From the NCBI GenBank assembly GCA_934636265.1, contig CAKUAD010000017.1, forward strand, positions 1 through 36,304: a stretch of DNA of 36,304 bases. Direction: 5' to 3'. Of the stretch, positions 8,566 through 17,256 are shown piece after piece. The translations under genes and the position numbers were made by a program. The stretch's first letter is position 1. Every line of letters starts with the position of its first letter. The notes below the pieces were generated by a model. It did not search any database. It saw only the letters and a list, made by a program, of their open reading frames with translations, and had not been told where the DNA came from. Source of the stretch: an uncultured Flavobacterium sp. (GTDB lineage: Bacteria; Bacteroidota; Bacteroidia; Flavobacteriales; Flavobacteriaceae).

Positions 8566-10821
8566 ATGGAAAACTTATCTCAAGCCGCACAAAATGTTAT
8601 CCGGTTTGTCAACCAAACCCAACATCCCATCTTCCTGACCGGAAAGGCCGGAACGGGAAAGACTACGCTGCTGCGTCACATCATTGCCACCACACACAAA
8701 AACACCGTAGTGGTTGCACCCACGGGAATTGCCGCCCTTAACGCGGGCGGGGTTACGATCCACTCACTTTTTCAGTTGCCGTTTGCCAGCTTTATTCCCG
8801 GTAACCAACCGGTTGAGGCTCATCCTACCCTTAGATTTGAAAATCGGCTTACCCTGCGGCGTCATTTCAAGATGAACAAGCAGCGACAGACCATTTTCCG
8901 AAACTTGGACCTTTTGGTGATCGACGAGGTGTCCATGCTCAGGCCTGATCTGCTTGATGCTATGGACTTTACCCTGCAAACCGTTAGACATGACAACCGT
9001 CCCTTTGGCGGCGTTCAGGTTTTGTTCATTGGCGATTTGCTGCAACTTCCACCTGTCATTAAGCCTGAGGAATGGTTAGTGCTCAAGCGTCATTATACCA
9101 GTAGTTATTTTTTTCACGCCATGGTACTCGAACGGGTCAAACCTGTTTATATCGAACTGACGACCATCTTCCGACAAACCGATCAGACCTTCCTGAACAT
9201 CCTTAACAACCTCAGGAACAATTCGATAACGCAAAATGACGTGACCGTTTTAAACCGATACGTCAATCCAAATTATCAGCCCGGCAAATCCGAACATATT
9301 TTACTTACCACGCATAACTACAAGGCCGATTCGGTAAATTCCAAAGCCCTCGAGGCGCTGACCGGCAAGCCATACACGTTTACCGCCGACGTCATTGGCG
9401 ACTTCCCGGAAAAACTATATCCTGTTGAAGTTGACCTGACGCTCAAGGAAGGTGCGCGCGTGATGTTTATCAAAAACGATATCAGCCCGGAAAAGCAGTT
9501 TTACAACGGAAAAATCGGTGAGGTAACCGGCCTTTCCCGACACGAGATTCTGGTAACCTTTCCTGAGGGCAACACCATCGAAGTCGACAAATACGAATGG
9601 CAGAACATACGCTACTCAATAGACGGTTCCGGACAGATAAAGGAAGAGGTTTTGGGAACGTTCCTGCACTACCCTATCAAGTTGGCATGGGCCATCACCG
9701 TCCACAAAAGCCAGGGCTTGACTTTTGACAAGGCTGCACTCGACGTAAACGACGTTTTTCAGCCCGGGCAGGCCTACGTTGCCCTTTCGCGTTTGAGGTC
9801 ATTAGAAGGGCTTATTTTGCAGTCTCCGGTGGGTTTTCGCGGCCTGGACACCGATGGCGAGGTGTTGGCTTACGCCGATACGCGACAACAGCCGGATGAA
9901 ATTGACCGGATTCTCGAAACCCAGACTTCCGGATTTGTCCGCGATGGATTGTCCGGCGCATTTGATTTCATGCGTCTACAGGCCGAGTGGCAACAACATT
10001 ACGCAAGTTATTCAGCCGGAAAGTCAGAAAAGGCAAATTTTAAACTCTGGGCAAAGGGCCAATGGGACGACCTCAAGCAATTGGCTGCACCCTCGCTGGG
10101 TTTCCGCGCTCAAATTCAGCGTATTTTTGATTCCCCAACTCCTGATAAAACGTATCTGAAAGAACGCGTCAATGCGGCAACCGGATACTTCCTGCCGGTG
10201 GTCGAGCGCCTTTGGCATCAAACGCTTTTGACGCTTCACCTGGCCACACGCGCCAAGAAGGCCAAACAATTTGCAGATGAACTTCACGATCTGGAAGAAA
10301 GCTTATGCGCAGCAGCCATCCGCTTAAAAAAAGCTGCATTAATGGCCGAAGTTTATGCGCGCGGCGATACTTTTTCACGGGAAACGCTCCATTCACCGGA
10401 AATTCTAGAGTATCGTCAACTGCGGTTAAAGTTGGCGCGGGAAGAATATCTGGAACGCGGCGGCGTACTTATCGAAGAAGCACCCAAACCCAAGAAGAAG
10501 CCCAAGGGATCTACCTTTGAGGAAACGCTCGAAATGTGGCGTTCAGGCATGGGCATCGACGAAATTGCCCTTCAGCGAAAGCTCACGCCGCAAACCATTT
10601 CAGGACATCTTGCCCGGCTTATCGCAGCCGATAAAATCAAGCTCAGCGAGGTATTGCCCAAAGACAAGATTGAAGCGCTTGCCCGTGCTTTTGTGGGGTA
10701 TGATGAGGAATCCCTGTCAGGGTTGAAAGCTAAGGTTGGCGATGCCTTCAGTTGGGATGAGTTACGCTTGTTCCGGGCCAGTGTCAGCCAAGCCAATGAA
10801 CTGCCAGAACCGCGGGAATAA
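8566..10821 (+). CDS. PIF1/RecD-type ATP-dependent helicase with C-terminal helix-turn-helix
   Basis: A 751-residue superfamily 1 helicase. Walker A GKAGTGKTT is at residues 26-34, motif Ia VVVAPTGIAALNAGG follows, and Walker B LLVIDEVSML has Asp120 and Glu121. Motif III LFIGDLLQLPPV and the UvrD-like C-terminal motif AWAITVHKSQGLTFDK (about residues 374-389) are also present. This is the PIF1/RecD2 arrangement, translocating 5'-3' on single-stranded DNA. The C-terminal region (about residues 650-705) carries EETLEMWRSGMGIDEIALQR and TPQTISGHLARLI, fitting the HTH_40 domain found at the end of some helicases. It probably acts in DNA repair or replication; the precise role is unknown. The ATG at 8566 is the first start after the upstream terminator. 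Its 3' end overlaps the convergent DoxX-like gene by 38 bases. Confidence 0.92.
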   Translation: MENLSQAAQNVIRFVNQTQHPIFLTGKAGTGKTTLLRHIIATTHKNTVVVAPTGIAALNAGGVTIHSLFQLPFASFIPGNQPVEAHPTLRFENRLTLRRHFKMNKQRQTIFRNLDLLVIDEVSMLRPDLLDAMDFTLQTVRHDNRPFGGVQVLFIGDLLQLPPVIKPEEWLVLKRHYTSSYFFHAMVLERVKPVYIELTTIFRQTDQTFLNILNNLRNNSITQNDVTVLNRYVNPNYQPGKSEHILLTTHNYKADSVNSKALEALTGKPYTFTADVIGDFPEKLYPVEVDLTLKEGARVMFIKNDISPEKQFYNGKIGEVTGLSRHEILVTFPEGNTIEVDKYEWQNIRYSIDGSGQIKEEVLGTFLHYPIKLAWAITVHKSQGLTFDKAALDVNDVFQPGQAYVALSRLRSLEGLILQSPVGFRGLDTDGEVLAYADTRQQPDEIDRILETQTSGFVRDGLSGAFDFMRLQAEWQQHYASYSAGKSEKANFKLWAKGQWDDLKQLAAPSLGFRAQIQRIFDSPTPDKTYLKERVNAATGYFLPVVERLWHQTLLTLHLATRAKKAKQFADELHDLEESLCAAAIRLKKAALMAEVYARGDTFSRETLHSPEILEYRQLRLKLAREEYLERGGVLIEEAPKPKKKPKGSTFEETLEMWRSGMGIDEIALQRKLTPQTISGHLARLIAADKIKLSEVLPKDKIEALARAFVGYDEESLSGLKAKVGDAFSWDELRLFRASVSQANELPEPRE

Positions 10822-11164
10822 AGTAAATCGCTATCGTTCGCGCGCCGTCATAATCCTTGGCGATCCGCTGCCCAAAAAGCATCAGGATAAATGCCAGACA
10901 AGAAAATACCGCACCGTAAAATGCCAGTTCGCGTGACCCGCTGGTAAGCAATTCGACAACACCGGCTGCGCATAAAACACCGGCTGCGATTTCCATCATC
11001 AGTAAAATTCCCAGTGACAGCGGAACGTGATTTTTAAGGATGGTGCCTGAAAAATGACCTTTAAGCCAATTGACGTTTGACTTCCAGTCAGAAATTTTTT
11101 CGTACCCGGACTGGATAAAGGTGACCGACAAAAAAATCAGGATAAGGGTGGATGCCGAATTCAT
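10784..11164 (-). CDS. DoxX-like small integral membrane protein
   Basis: A 126-residue, very hydrophobic protein with four predicted membrane helices. They lie near residues 4-20, about 46-68, about 77-95 and about 106-124, the last containing ARTIAIYFIPAVLAVHW. The shape and the segment SGYEKISDWKSNVNWLKGHF fit the DoxX family (PF07681), linked in some bacteria to respiratory or redox membrane complexes but mostly uncharacterised. It lies 48 bases downstream of holB on the same strand and may share its transcript. The last 38 bases overlap the end of the helicase gene in the opposite orientation. Confidence 0.8.
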   Translation of the reverse strand: MNSASTLILIFLSVTFIQSGYEKISDWKSNVNWLKGHFSGTILKNHVPLSLGILLMMEIAAGVLCAAGVVELLTSGSRELAFYGAVFSCLAFILMLFGQRIAKDYDGARTIAIYFIPAVLAVHWLG

Positions 11165-11212
11165 GCGAGGGATTTTAACACTAAGATATAAAATCGGCCG
11201 CCTTTTTCATCG

Positions 11213-12358
11213 TTATTTTTTGTGGATCAGACGCGTAAGTTTTATCGAGAGGTCTACAAAAATCAATTTTCCACTGCCGTTGCGTTCCACGTGAAAAATG
11301 GCTTTGTCGATCTCGTCGTAAATTTCCCTGATGTTTCCGCCGTGAACAAAAGGCGCAAAATTCTCCAGCTTGAATTTGTCGACAGCCGGTTCAATGTACA
11401 CCAACGACGGAACCTGGTAATTGAGCAGCATCGCCTGGCGAAACATCTCGGCACAAAAACCCAAAAATTTTCGCTGATCGTTCCTTGGCAATTTGGCCAC
11501 TTTTTCACTCCATGCAATCAAATCGGAAATAGCCGATGCATTGCCCTTGGCTTTAAACGCGCCCCGGACCAGTTCGACAAACCATTTTTCAAAAATGATT
11601 TCGGCGTTGTCTTCCTCCAGCATCCGCAGGGCCTTGGCGTAATTCCCATCGGTGCGGCGCGCTATGATTTTGGCCTGATGGCGCTCGATGTTGAAATTTT
11701 TATGGAGCGCTTCGGCAATTTCGCTCTGGGCGAGTTTGTTAAAATGCACGATCTGGCACCTTGATCTAACCGTGGGCAAAAGATCGTAAATGTCCTCGCA
11801 GGTAAGGATGATCAGTGTGCGTGGTGTTGGTTCCTCGAGCGCTTTCAGGATTTTATTGGCGACTTCGACATTCATCCGGTCGGCCATGGCAATAATCATC
11901 ACTTTGTAACCGCCTTCATAGGATTTGAGCGCGAGAGCCTTGGTAAAAAGGTCGGCGTCGGCCACGCGGATGGCACCGTTTTTCCCTTCCGAATTCAAGT
12001 CGGCAAACCAATCCTGAAAACTTCCAAAAGGATTTTTCCGGACAAATGCAGCCCATTCTTTTTGGAAATCGGCCGAACTTTCCTTTGATTTTGCCTTGTC
12101 GGTATAGGTTGGAAAAATAAAGTGAAGGTCCGGGTGCGCCAGGTTGTTCATCTTGGTGTTGCAAGCTTCGGCCCCGCCGGTATTTTCCGCTCCGGTATTG
12201 GCGCACATCACAAACTGTGCATAGGCAATCGCCATGGCCAGTGTTCCCGAACCTTCCGGACCCACAAAAATCTGTGCATGCGGAATCCGGCCCTCCTGAG
12301 CGGTCTTGACAAGGTGTTTTTTGATCTGTTCCTGGCCTGGAATCTGTGAAAAAAGCAT
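11213..12358 (-). CDS. holB: DNA polymerase III subunit delta prime
   Basis: Clamp-loader subunit that works with delta and tau/gamma to load the sliding clamp at replication forks. It has 381 residues from MLFSQIPGQEQIKKHLVKTA. An AAA+ fold is recognisable: GPEGSGTLAMA stands where Walker A should be, but without the Lys, as expected for non-ATP-binding delta prime proteins. The Walker-B/sensor region reads YKVMIIAMADRMNVEVANKI, and LEEPTPRTLIILTCE and LPTVRSRCQIVHF follow. Two Cys (CANTGAENTGGAEAC) remain where other family members have a zinc module. The frame is open to an ATG at 12379, but a -7 promoter element (TATCTTTG, 12369-12362) lies inside that extension, so the ATG at 12358 is chosen. 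A weak parS-like sequence lies at 11283-11298 inside the gene. Confidence 0.93.
   Translation of the reverse strand: MLFSQIPGQEQIKKHLVKTAQEGRIPHAQIFVGPEGSGTLAMAIAYAQFVMCANTGAENTGGAEACNTKMNNLAHPDLHFIFPTYTDKAKSKESSADFQKEWAAFVRKNPFGSFQDWFADLNSEGKNGAIRVADADLFTKALALKSYEGGYKVMIIAMADRMNVEVANKILKALEEPTPRTLIILTCEDIYDLLPTVRSRCQIVHFNKLAQSEIAEALHKNFNIERHQAKIIARRTDGNYAKALRMLEEDNAEIIFEKWFVELVRGAFKAKGNASAISDLIAWSEKVAKLPRNDQRKFLGFCAEMFRQAMLLNYQVPSLVYIEPAVDKFKLENFAPFVHGGNIREIYDEIDKAIFHVERNGSGKLIFVDLSIKLTRLIHKK
11283..11298. promoter_or_regulatory. Weak parS-like palindrome inside holB
   Basis: CGTTCCACGTGAAAAA keeps the TTCCACGTGAAA core but differs from TGTTNCACGTGNAACA at the first and fifteenth bases (14 of 16 fit). 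It is in codons for FHVER, similar to the FHVEQ encoded at parS-like site 1. It could be a weak ParB site or coincidence. Confidence 0.35.
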
Positions 12359-12361
12359 GCG

Positions 12362-12369
12362 CAAAGATA
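12362..12369 (-). promoter_or_regulatory. -7 promoter element for holB
   Basis: The minus strand reads TATCTTTG here, four bases before the ATG at 12358. A TTG 23 bases further upstream (around 12395-12393) could serve as the -33 element. It implies a nearly leaderless transcript and fixes the start codon. Confidence 0.55.
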
Positions 12370-12378
12370 GCAAATCCA

Positions 12379-12408
12379 TTGGTTGGCCGTCTCAAAATGG
12401 TATCTTTG
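12379..12408 (+). promoter_or_regulatory. Promoter of pgk
   Basis: TTG at 12379-12381, 19 bases, then TATCTTTG at 12401-12408 form a complete Bacteroidetes-type promoter (-33 TTG, -7 TAnnTTTG). It lies 20 bases before the pgk ATG. It interleaves with the divergent holB promoter, so the two may interfere. Confidence 0.72.
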
Positions 12409-12427
12409 CCGGGATAAATCCGATACT

Positions 12428-13618
12428 ATGAAAACGCTCAACGATTTTGATTTTAAAGGGAAAAAAGCCCTTGTCCGTGTTGATTTCAACGTTCCGCTGG
12501 ACGACGATTTCAGCGTAACCGATGCCACGCGTATCGAGGCCGCCAAGCCAACCATCGACAAAATTCTGGCCGACGGCGGCAGCGCGATCCTGATGTCACA
12601 CCTGGGTCGTCCAAAGGGAAAGGACGATAAATATTCGCTTAAACATATCGTTGACAAAGTATCACAAGTGCTGGGCGCCAAGGTGCGTTTTGCCGCTGAT
12701 TCACGGGGTGAAGTGGCTGTTGAAGCCGCCCGCGATCTGCAACCCGGCGAAGTCTTGCTGCTTGAAAACCTGCGCTTTTACAAAGACGAAGAAGCCGGTA
12801 GCGAGGAATACGCCAAAGAACTGGCCGCTCTGGGAGACGTCTATGTAAACGACGCGTTTGGAACGGCGCACCGGGCTCACGCCTCTACTGCCATTATCGC
12901 TAAGTTTTTTCCGCAAGACAAGACTTTTGGATATTTATTGGCCAAGGAAATCGAGAGCCTGGAGCGTGTCTTGAAATCGTCGCAGAAACCAGTGACGGCT
13001 ATTCTGGGCGGATCAAAAGTGTCGTCAAAAATTACCGTAATCGAGAATGTTCTGGATAAGATTGACCACATGATTATTGGCGGGGGAATGGCTTTTACGT
13101 TTGTCAAGGCTCAAGGCGGATCGATCGGAAACTCCATCCACGAAGACGACAAGCTGGATCTGGCTCTGGAAATCCTTAGTAAAGCCAAGGAAAAAAATGT
13201 CCAGATTCACCTTCCGGTTGACGTAGTCGCGGCCGATAAATTTGCTGAAGACGCCAACACCAAAATCGTCGATATCAACCAAATTCCCGACGGATGGCAA
13301 GGTTTGGACGCAGGTCCGGAGTCGCTTAAGATTTTTGCCGAGGTCATCCTGAAATCTAAAACCATTTTGTGGAACGGGCCGCTGGGCGTGTTTGAGATGG
13401 AAGCGTTTTCCGCCGGAACCAAGGCGCTGGGTAAGTACATTGGCGATGCCACGAAAAACGGAGCGTTCTCGCTGGTTGGCGGCGGCGATTCGGTGGCGGC
13501 GGTCAAGCAATTTGGGTTGGAAGATTCAGTGAGCTATGTATCAACCGGAGGCGGAGCGATGCTGGAAATGCTTGAGGGACGCGTCTTGCCGGGAATAGCA
13601 GCCATTCAGCAGGCGTAA
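12428..13618 (+). CDS. pgk: Phosphoglycerate kinase
   Basis: Glycolytic enzyme that transfers the acyl phosphate of 1,3-bisphosphoglycerate to ADP, giving ATP and 3-phosphoglycerate in the cytoplasm. It has 396 residues, the normal bacterial length. The N-domain substrate motifs are [18 protein letters not shown] and [10 protein letters not shown], with [16 protein letters not shown] following. The C-domain nucleotide-binding motif is [13 protein letters not shown]. All catalytic regions look intact. An upstream in-frame TTG at 12383 is rejected because the promoter -7 element (12401-12408) lies between it and the ATG at 12428. It is a single-gene unit divergent from holB. Confidence 0.98.
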   Translation: MKTLNDFDFKGKKALVRVDFNVPLDDDFSVTDATRIEAAKPTIDKILADGGSAILMSHLGRPKGKDDKYSLKHIVDKVSQVLGAKVRFAADSRGEVAVEAARDLQPGEVLLLENLRFYKDEEAGSEEYAKELAALGDVYVNDAFGTAHRAHASTAIIAKFFPQDKTFGYLLAKEIESLERVLKSSQKPVTAILGGSKVSSKITVIENVLDKIDHMIIGGGMAFTFVKAQGGSIGNSIHEDDKLDLALEILSKAKEKNVQIHLPVDVVAADKFAEDANTKIVDINQIPDGWQGLDAGPESLKIFAEVILKSKTILWNGPLGVFEMEAFSAGTKALGKYIGDATKNGAFSLVGGGDSVAAVKQFGLEDSVSYVSTGGGAMLEMLEGRVLPGIAAIQQA

Positions 13619-13642
13619 ACTTAAATTATTCGCAAAAAAAGG

Positions 13643-13667
13643 CGCCATTTTAGTGTTAAAATCGGCG
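13643..13667 (-). terminator. Hairpin after pgk with its T-tract on the minus strand
   Basis: CGCC plus ATTTTA (13643-13652) pairs with TAAAAT plus GGCG (13657-13667) around GTGT, with a single bulged C at 13663. The A-run at 13634-13640 becomes a T7 tract after the hairpin on the minus strand, so the strong terminator orientation is minus. In the plus direction there is no adjacent T-run, though it may still help to end the pgk transcript. Confidence 0.5.
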
Positions 13668-13866
13668 TAAAGGCAATTTTTAAAGAAAGTTTAAGTTATA
13701 AAATTTTTATGTTTTGTTTCATAATTGTTATGTTTGCAAATATAAGGGGTTGACATTTAGCTAATTGCAAAAAAGACAGTTGTAAACCCTTTGTTTCTCA
13801 AACAGATAACAAAAAAAAGAGTTTTCTAACCGCCATCTGGCCTTTAAAAAACTAAACAACCAACGG

Positions 13867-15828
13867 ATGAGTTTTAAAAAATCGATTTTTGCGCTGGCCT
13901 CATTGTTTGCCCTGAATATGACTGCGCAGGAAACCGTTCAAAATGAAGTGCTTGACGCACAACCGGTTAAACTGTCATTTTTGGATTCCATCAAGTCAAC
14001 TTTTATAAAGGACGAGATGGCCCAATGCGTCGACAGCATGTGGCTTACGGAACTGGCCAGCCTTGACATTTACAATGATTTGACCGACGACATCACCAAA
14101 ATCAACCTTGACGAAAAGGTTGACTTTGAACTGTCGACTGAACTATTAAAAGAACGCTTGGCCAAACTTGACGCCAAATCGCCGTTCAATATTGAGTACA
14201 ATCCCGGACTCGAGAACATTATCAAATCATTCCTTAAAAACCGCAAGCGTTCCTATGAGCGCCTGATGGCCATCTCAGAATATTACTTCCCGATGTTCGA
14301 GGAGGCCCTGGCCCGTCAGAACGTCCCGTTGGAAATCAAGTATTTGGCTATCGTCGAGTCGGCGCTTAATCCAAAGGCGGTTTCGCGTATGGGCGCCACC
14401 GGACTCTGGCAGTTTATGTACCAGACCGGAAAGCAGTACAACCTGCACATCGACTCTTATGTAGACGAGCGCAGTGATCCGCTTAAAGCCAGTGATGCCG
14501 CCGCGCAATACATGGCCAACATGTACAAGATTTTTGGCGACTGGGATCTGGTGTTGGCTTCCTACAATTCCGGACCGGGCAATGTGGCCAAGGCGATTCG
14601 TCGCTCGGGCGGAAAGCAAAATTACTGGAACATCCGCAAGCATTTACCCAAGGAAACTCAAGGTTACGTCCCGGCTTTCCTGGCCACGATGTATATCTAC
14701 GAGTACCACAAGGAACACGGAATCGTTCCGCAGCGCGCATTGGTTAAGCATTTTGAAACCGATACGGTCATGGTAAAGAACCAGTTGACCTTCAAGCAAC
14801 TGTCGGCGCTTTTGGACATGCCGGTGGCCCAGCTGGAAATGCTTAATCCGTCGTACAAACTCAAGACGGTTCCAAGCTATGACAGCAAACCGCATTATTT
14901 GAGATTGCCCAAAGACAAGATGGCGTTGTTCACGTCAAACGAAGACAAGATTTACGCCTACGCCCGTTATGAGGCCGATCAGCGCGAAAAACCGTTCAGC
15001 TCAGTGCGCACGGCCATTGCATCGACGCAGGATTCAGCCGATGACGAATCGGAAAGACAATGGGTTTCCCGAACCAAGTATTACAAGGTACGCCGCGGAG
15101 ACAACCTGAGTTCCATTGCCGATCGCCACGGAGTTGGCCTCTCGGAACTTAAAAAATGGAACGGACTGCGCAGCAACAAGGTTAATGCCGGAACGACGCT
15201 GAAAATCAAGACCAACCAGGCCGTAGCCGCCAAGCCTAAAAAAGAAACGCCAAAGCCTGCCGCTCCGGTGGCTCAGGTAGAGGAAGCTGTTGCCGACGCG
15301 AATCCATCGGATGATTTTTATGTGGTGCAACAGGGCGAGACCCTGTCGGCCATTGCGCGCAAGCACAACCTATCGGTTGCCGATCTTAAAAAGCTCAATA
15401 ATTTTGAGGATGACGCCCTTTTGGCCGGCACTAAAATTAAAGTGAGCGAGCCTGCTGCCGAGGTTGAAGCCAAGCCTGAAGTTCGCCTGGTGGAATATGT
15501 GGTGAAAAAAGGTGAGTTCCTTGGATTCATCGCCAAAAAACACAACATCACCCTTGAACAAATCAAGGAGTGGAACAATCTGCAGGATGTCAATATCCAC
15601 GCTGGTCAAAAGCTTATCGTAGGCAAGATTGAGGCCCAGGACGCCGTAGCGGAAAAACCCCGGAAAGACAAGTATGAGTCCACCAAGGAGTACTATGTTC
15701 AAAAAGGTGACTCCCTGTTTAGCATCGCCAAAAAATATCCCGGCGTAACCGTGTCTGACATCAAGCGCTGGAACGGAATCAAGAACGGAAACATCAAACC
15801 CGGACAACGCCTTAAAATCAATGGCTGA
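13867..15828 (+). CDS. Membrane-bound lytic murein transglycosylase D-like protein with four LysM repeats
   Basis: Peptidoglycan-cleaving enzyme of the envelope, 653 residues. It has a signal peptide (MSFKKSIFALASLFALNMTAQ). The SLT domain spans about residues 140-265, with catalytic Glu164 in YLAIVESALNPKAVSRMGA and the family motifs GLWQFMYQTG and LASYNSGPGNV. Four LysM modules follow at about residues 405-448, 484-526, 543-586 and 608-652; each carries the xVxxGD/ExL start and bind glycan. Linkers between the repeats are Ala/Lys/Pro-rich. This is the MltD layout with more LysM copies than E. coli MltD (two). It overlaps the DUF4837 gene by 8 bases, and a strong terminator follows 19 bases after its stop. 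Confidence 0.94.
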   Translation: MSFKKSIFALASLFALNMTAQETVQNEVLDAQPVKLSFLDSIKSTFIKDEMAQCVDSMWLTELASLDIYNDLTDDITKINLDEKVDFELSTELLKERLAKLDAKSPFNIEYNPGLENIIKSFLKNRKRSYERLMAISEYYFPMFEEALARQNVPLEIKYLAIVESALNPKAVSRMGATGLWQFMYQTGKQYNLHIDSYVDERSDPLKASDAAAQYMANMYKIFGDWDLVLASYNSGPGNVAKAIRRSGGKQNYWNIRKHLPKETQGYVPAFLATMYIYEYHKEHGIVPQRALVKHFETDTVMVKNQLTFKQLSALLDMPVAQLEMLNPSYKLKTVPSYDSKPHYLRLPKDKMALFTSNEDKIYAYARYEADQREKPFSSVRTAIASTQDSADDESERQWVSRTKYYKVRRGDNLSSIADRHGVGLSELKKWNGLRSNKVNAGTTLKIKTNQAVAAKPKKETPKPAAPVAQVEEAVADANPSDDFYVVQQGETLSAIARKHNLSVADLKKLNNFEDDALLAGTKIKVSEPAAEVEAKPEVRLVEYVVKKGEFLGFIAKKHNITLEQIKEWNNLQDVNIHAGQKLIVGKIEAQDAVAEKPRKDKYESTKEYYVQKGDSLFSIAKKYPGVTVSDIKRWNGIKNGNIKPGQRLKING

Positions 15829-16819
15829 TTCAAAACTCCATAAATTTGGGCTTTCAGGACTTTTGAAAGCCCTTTTTTTTTGTGCCGCCGTGGTCTTTTC
15901 CGGCTGCGTCAAAAGTGATAAAAGCGTTCGGCAAAGTTTGCCCAACCACCTGACGGTCATCATCGACGATCCGCTCTGGAACGGTCAGGTGGGCGATTCG
16001 ATCCGCAAGAAATTCGCCTCGCCCATCATCGGTTTGCCGCAGGAAGAACCCATGTTGAGCATCACCCAGTATCCGCTGCGGCTGATGGAAGGCTATATGT
16101 CAAACGACCGCAACATCCTGGTGGTCAAAAACGATGAAAAACCGTACTTCAGGGTGGAGCACAATCAACACACCAATCCGCAAAACGTCATGTATCTTGC
16201 CGGGAGATCAGTTCCGGAACTCCTGGACGGACTGCAAAAACACACCGCGCAAATGTTGGACATCATCCGCCGTACAGAACTGGATGTGGCTACGCGTCAG
16301 GTTGATTCGGCGCAGGTTGAGCGCGAAGTTTTAAAAGACTCATTTGGCATTGCCATGCGGATTCCGCAAGCGTACAAGCAGGCACTTAAAGCAGACAATC
16401 TGGTTTGGTTTAAAAAAGACATGGTAACCGGAAACATGAATGTGCTGGTGTATCAGGTGCCGATGCATTGCCTGGAGCGCGGGACCAACATTATTGGCAA
16501 CATTACCCGGATGCGCGATTCGGTGGGCGCGCTATACATTCACGGCCGGGAAGCCGAAAGCCGGATGATTACCGAAAAAGCCTTTGCCCCTTACCTGTCG
16601 CGCCAAACCATTTCCGGATTAAAAGCCTATGAAACCCGTGGCATCTGGGAGCTCACCAACGATTATATGTCGGGACCTTTTATCAACCTCTCGATGGTCG
16701 ACAAGGACAAAAACCGCATCTTGGTACTGGAAGGTTTTTGTTATGCGCCGTCGCAGGAAAAGCGCGAACTTATGCTGGAGCTGGAGGCCATATTACGAAC
16801 CATTGCCTTTGAACCATGA
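15821..16819 (+). CDS. DUF4837 family lipoprotein
   Basis: A 332-residue exported lipoprotein of the Bacteroidetes DUF4837 family, function unknown. The signal peptide MADSKLHKFGLSGLLKALFF continues to the lipobox FSGC with Cys29. Conserved-looking stretches include LPNHLTVIIDDPLWNGQVGD, IPQAYKQALKADNLVWFKKD and TRGIWELTNDYMSGPFINLS. The ATG at 15821 overlaps the transglycosylase stop. No later in-frame start leaves a usable signal peptide, since the next in-frame GTG is only five codons before the lipobox Cys. A strong intrinsic terminator (15848-15881) lies inside the signal-peptide codons, about residues 10-20. The stop overlaps the next gene as ATGA. Confidence 0.87.
   Translation: MADSKLHKFGLSGLLKALFFCAAVVFSGCVKSDKSVRQSLPNHLTVIIDDPLWNGQVGDSIRKKFASPIIGLPQEEPMLSITQYPLRLMEGYMSNDRNILVVKNDEKPYFRVEHNQHTNPQNVMYLAGRSVPELLDGLQKHTAQMLDIIRRTELDVATRQVDSAQVEREVLKDSFGIAMRIPQAYKQALKADNLVWFKKDMVTGNMNVLVYQVPMHCLERGTNIIGNITRMRDSVGALYIHGREAESRMITEKAFAPYLSRQTISGLKAYETRGIWELTNDYMSGPFINLSMVDKDKNRILVLEGFCYAPSQEKRELMLELEAILRTIAFEP
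15848..15881 (+). terminator. Intrinsic terminator inside the DUF4837 signal-peptide codons
   Basis: GGGCTTTC (15848-15855) and GAAAGCCC (15865-15872) form a perfect 8-bp stem with a 9-base loop, followed by nine T (15873-15881). It is placed as the terminator of the transglycosylase gene (stop at 15828) yet is also coding sequence for the next gene. It could act as a partial terminator or attenuator. Confidence 0.85.
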
Positions 16820-17256
16820 CCAATTGGAAAATTAAGCGATTTGACGAACTTTCAGTCCGCGAGGTATATGATGTGCTGGCTTTGCGATGTGAGGTCTTTA
16901 TAGTCGAGCAAAACTGCCCCTATCAGGATCCGGATGGCAAGGACGAGAAAGCGCTTCACCTGTTGGGTTATAAAGATGGAATCCTGGTGGCTTATGCGCG
17001 GTTATTTGGTCCGGGCGATTATTTGCAGGAGAGTTGCATCGGGCGGGTCGTGGTCCGTCAGGCGCACCGAGATTTAAAACTGGGTCACCGGCTGATGGAA
17101 CAATCACTCGGGATCATGGCCGAAAAATTTCCGCGTCCCATCAAAATCCACGCGCAATCCTATCTGCAAAAATTTTATGAAACGCACGGATTTGCAGTTT
17201 GCGGCGACGAATTTCTGGAAGACGGAATCCCGCATCTGCCTATGATAATCCGTTAA
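16816..17256 (+). CDS. elaA: ElaA-type GNAT N-acetyltransferase
   Basis: A 146-residue GNAT-fold protein predicted to transfer acetyl from acetyl-CoA to an unknown amine. It matches ElaA closely: RCEVFIVEQNCPYQDPDGKD near the N-terminus, the acetyl-CoA-binding region IGRVVVRQAHRDLKLGHRLM (about residues 75-95), HAQSYLQKFYETHGF, and the C-terminal EDGIPHLPM. The ATG at 16816 overlaps the DUF4837 stop (ATGA), so the two are translated together. The 3' end overlaps the convergent OmpA-domain gene by 4 bases. The substrate is not known for the family. Confidence 0.88.
   Translation: MTNWKIKRFDELSVREVYDVLALRCEVFIVEQNCPYQDPDGKDEKALHLLGYKDGILVAYARLFGPGDYLQESCIGRVVVRQAHRDLKLGHRLMEQSLGIMAEKFPRPIKIHAQSYLQKFYETHGFAVCGDEFLEDGIPHLPMIIR

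Noticed and set aside
13619..13866. AT-rich 248-base gap as a replication origin
   Set aside because: No DnaA boxes of the TTATNCACA type are visible, and dnaA is not adjacent.
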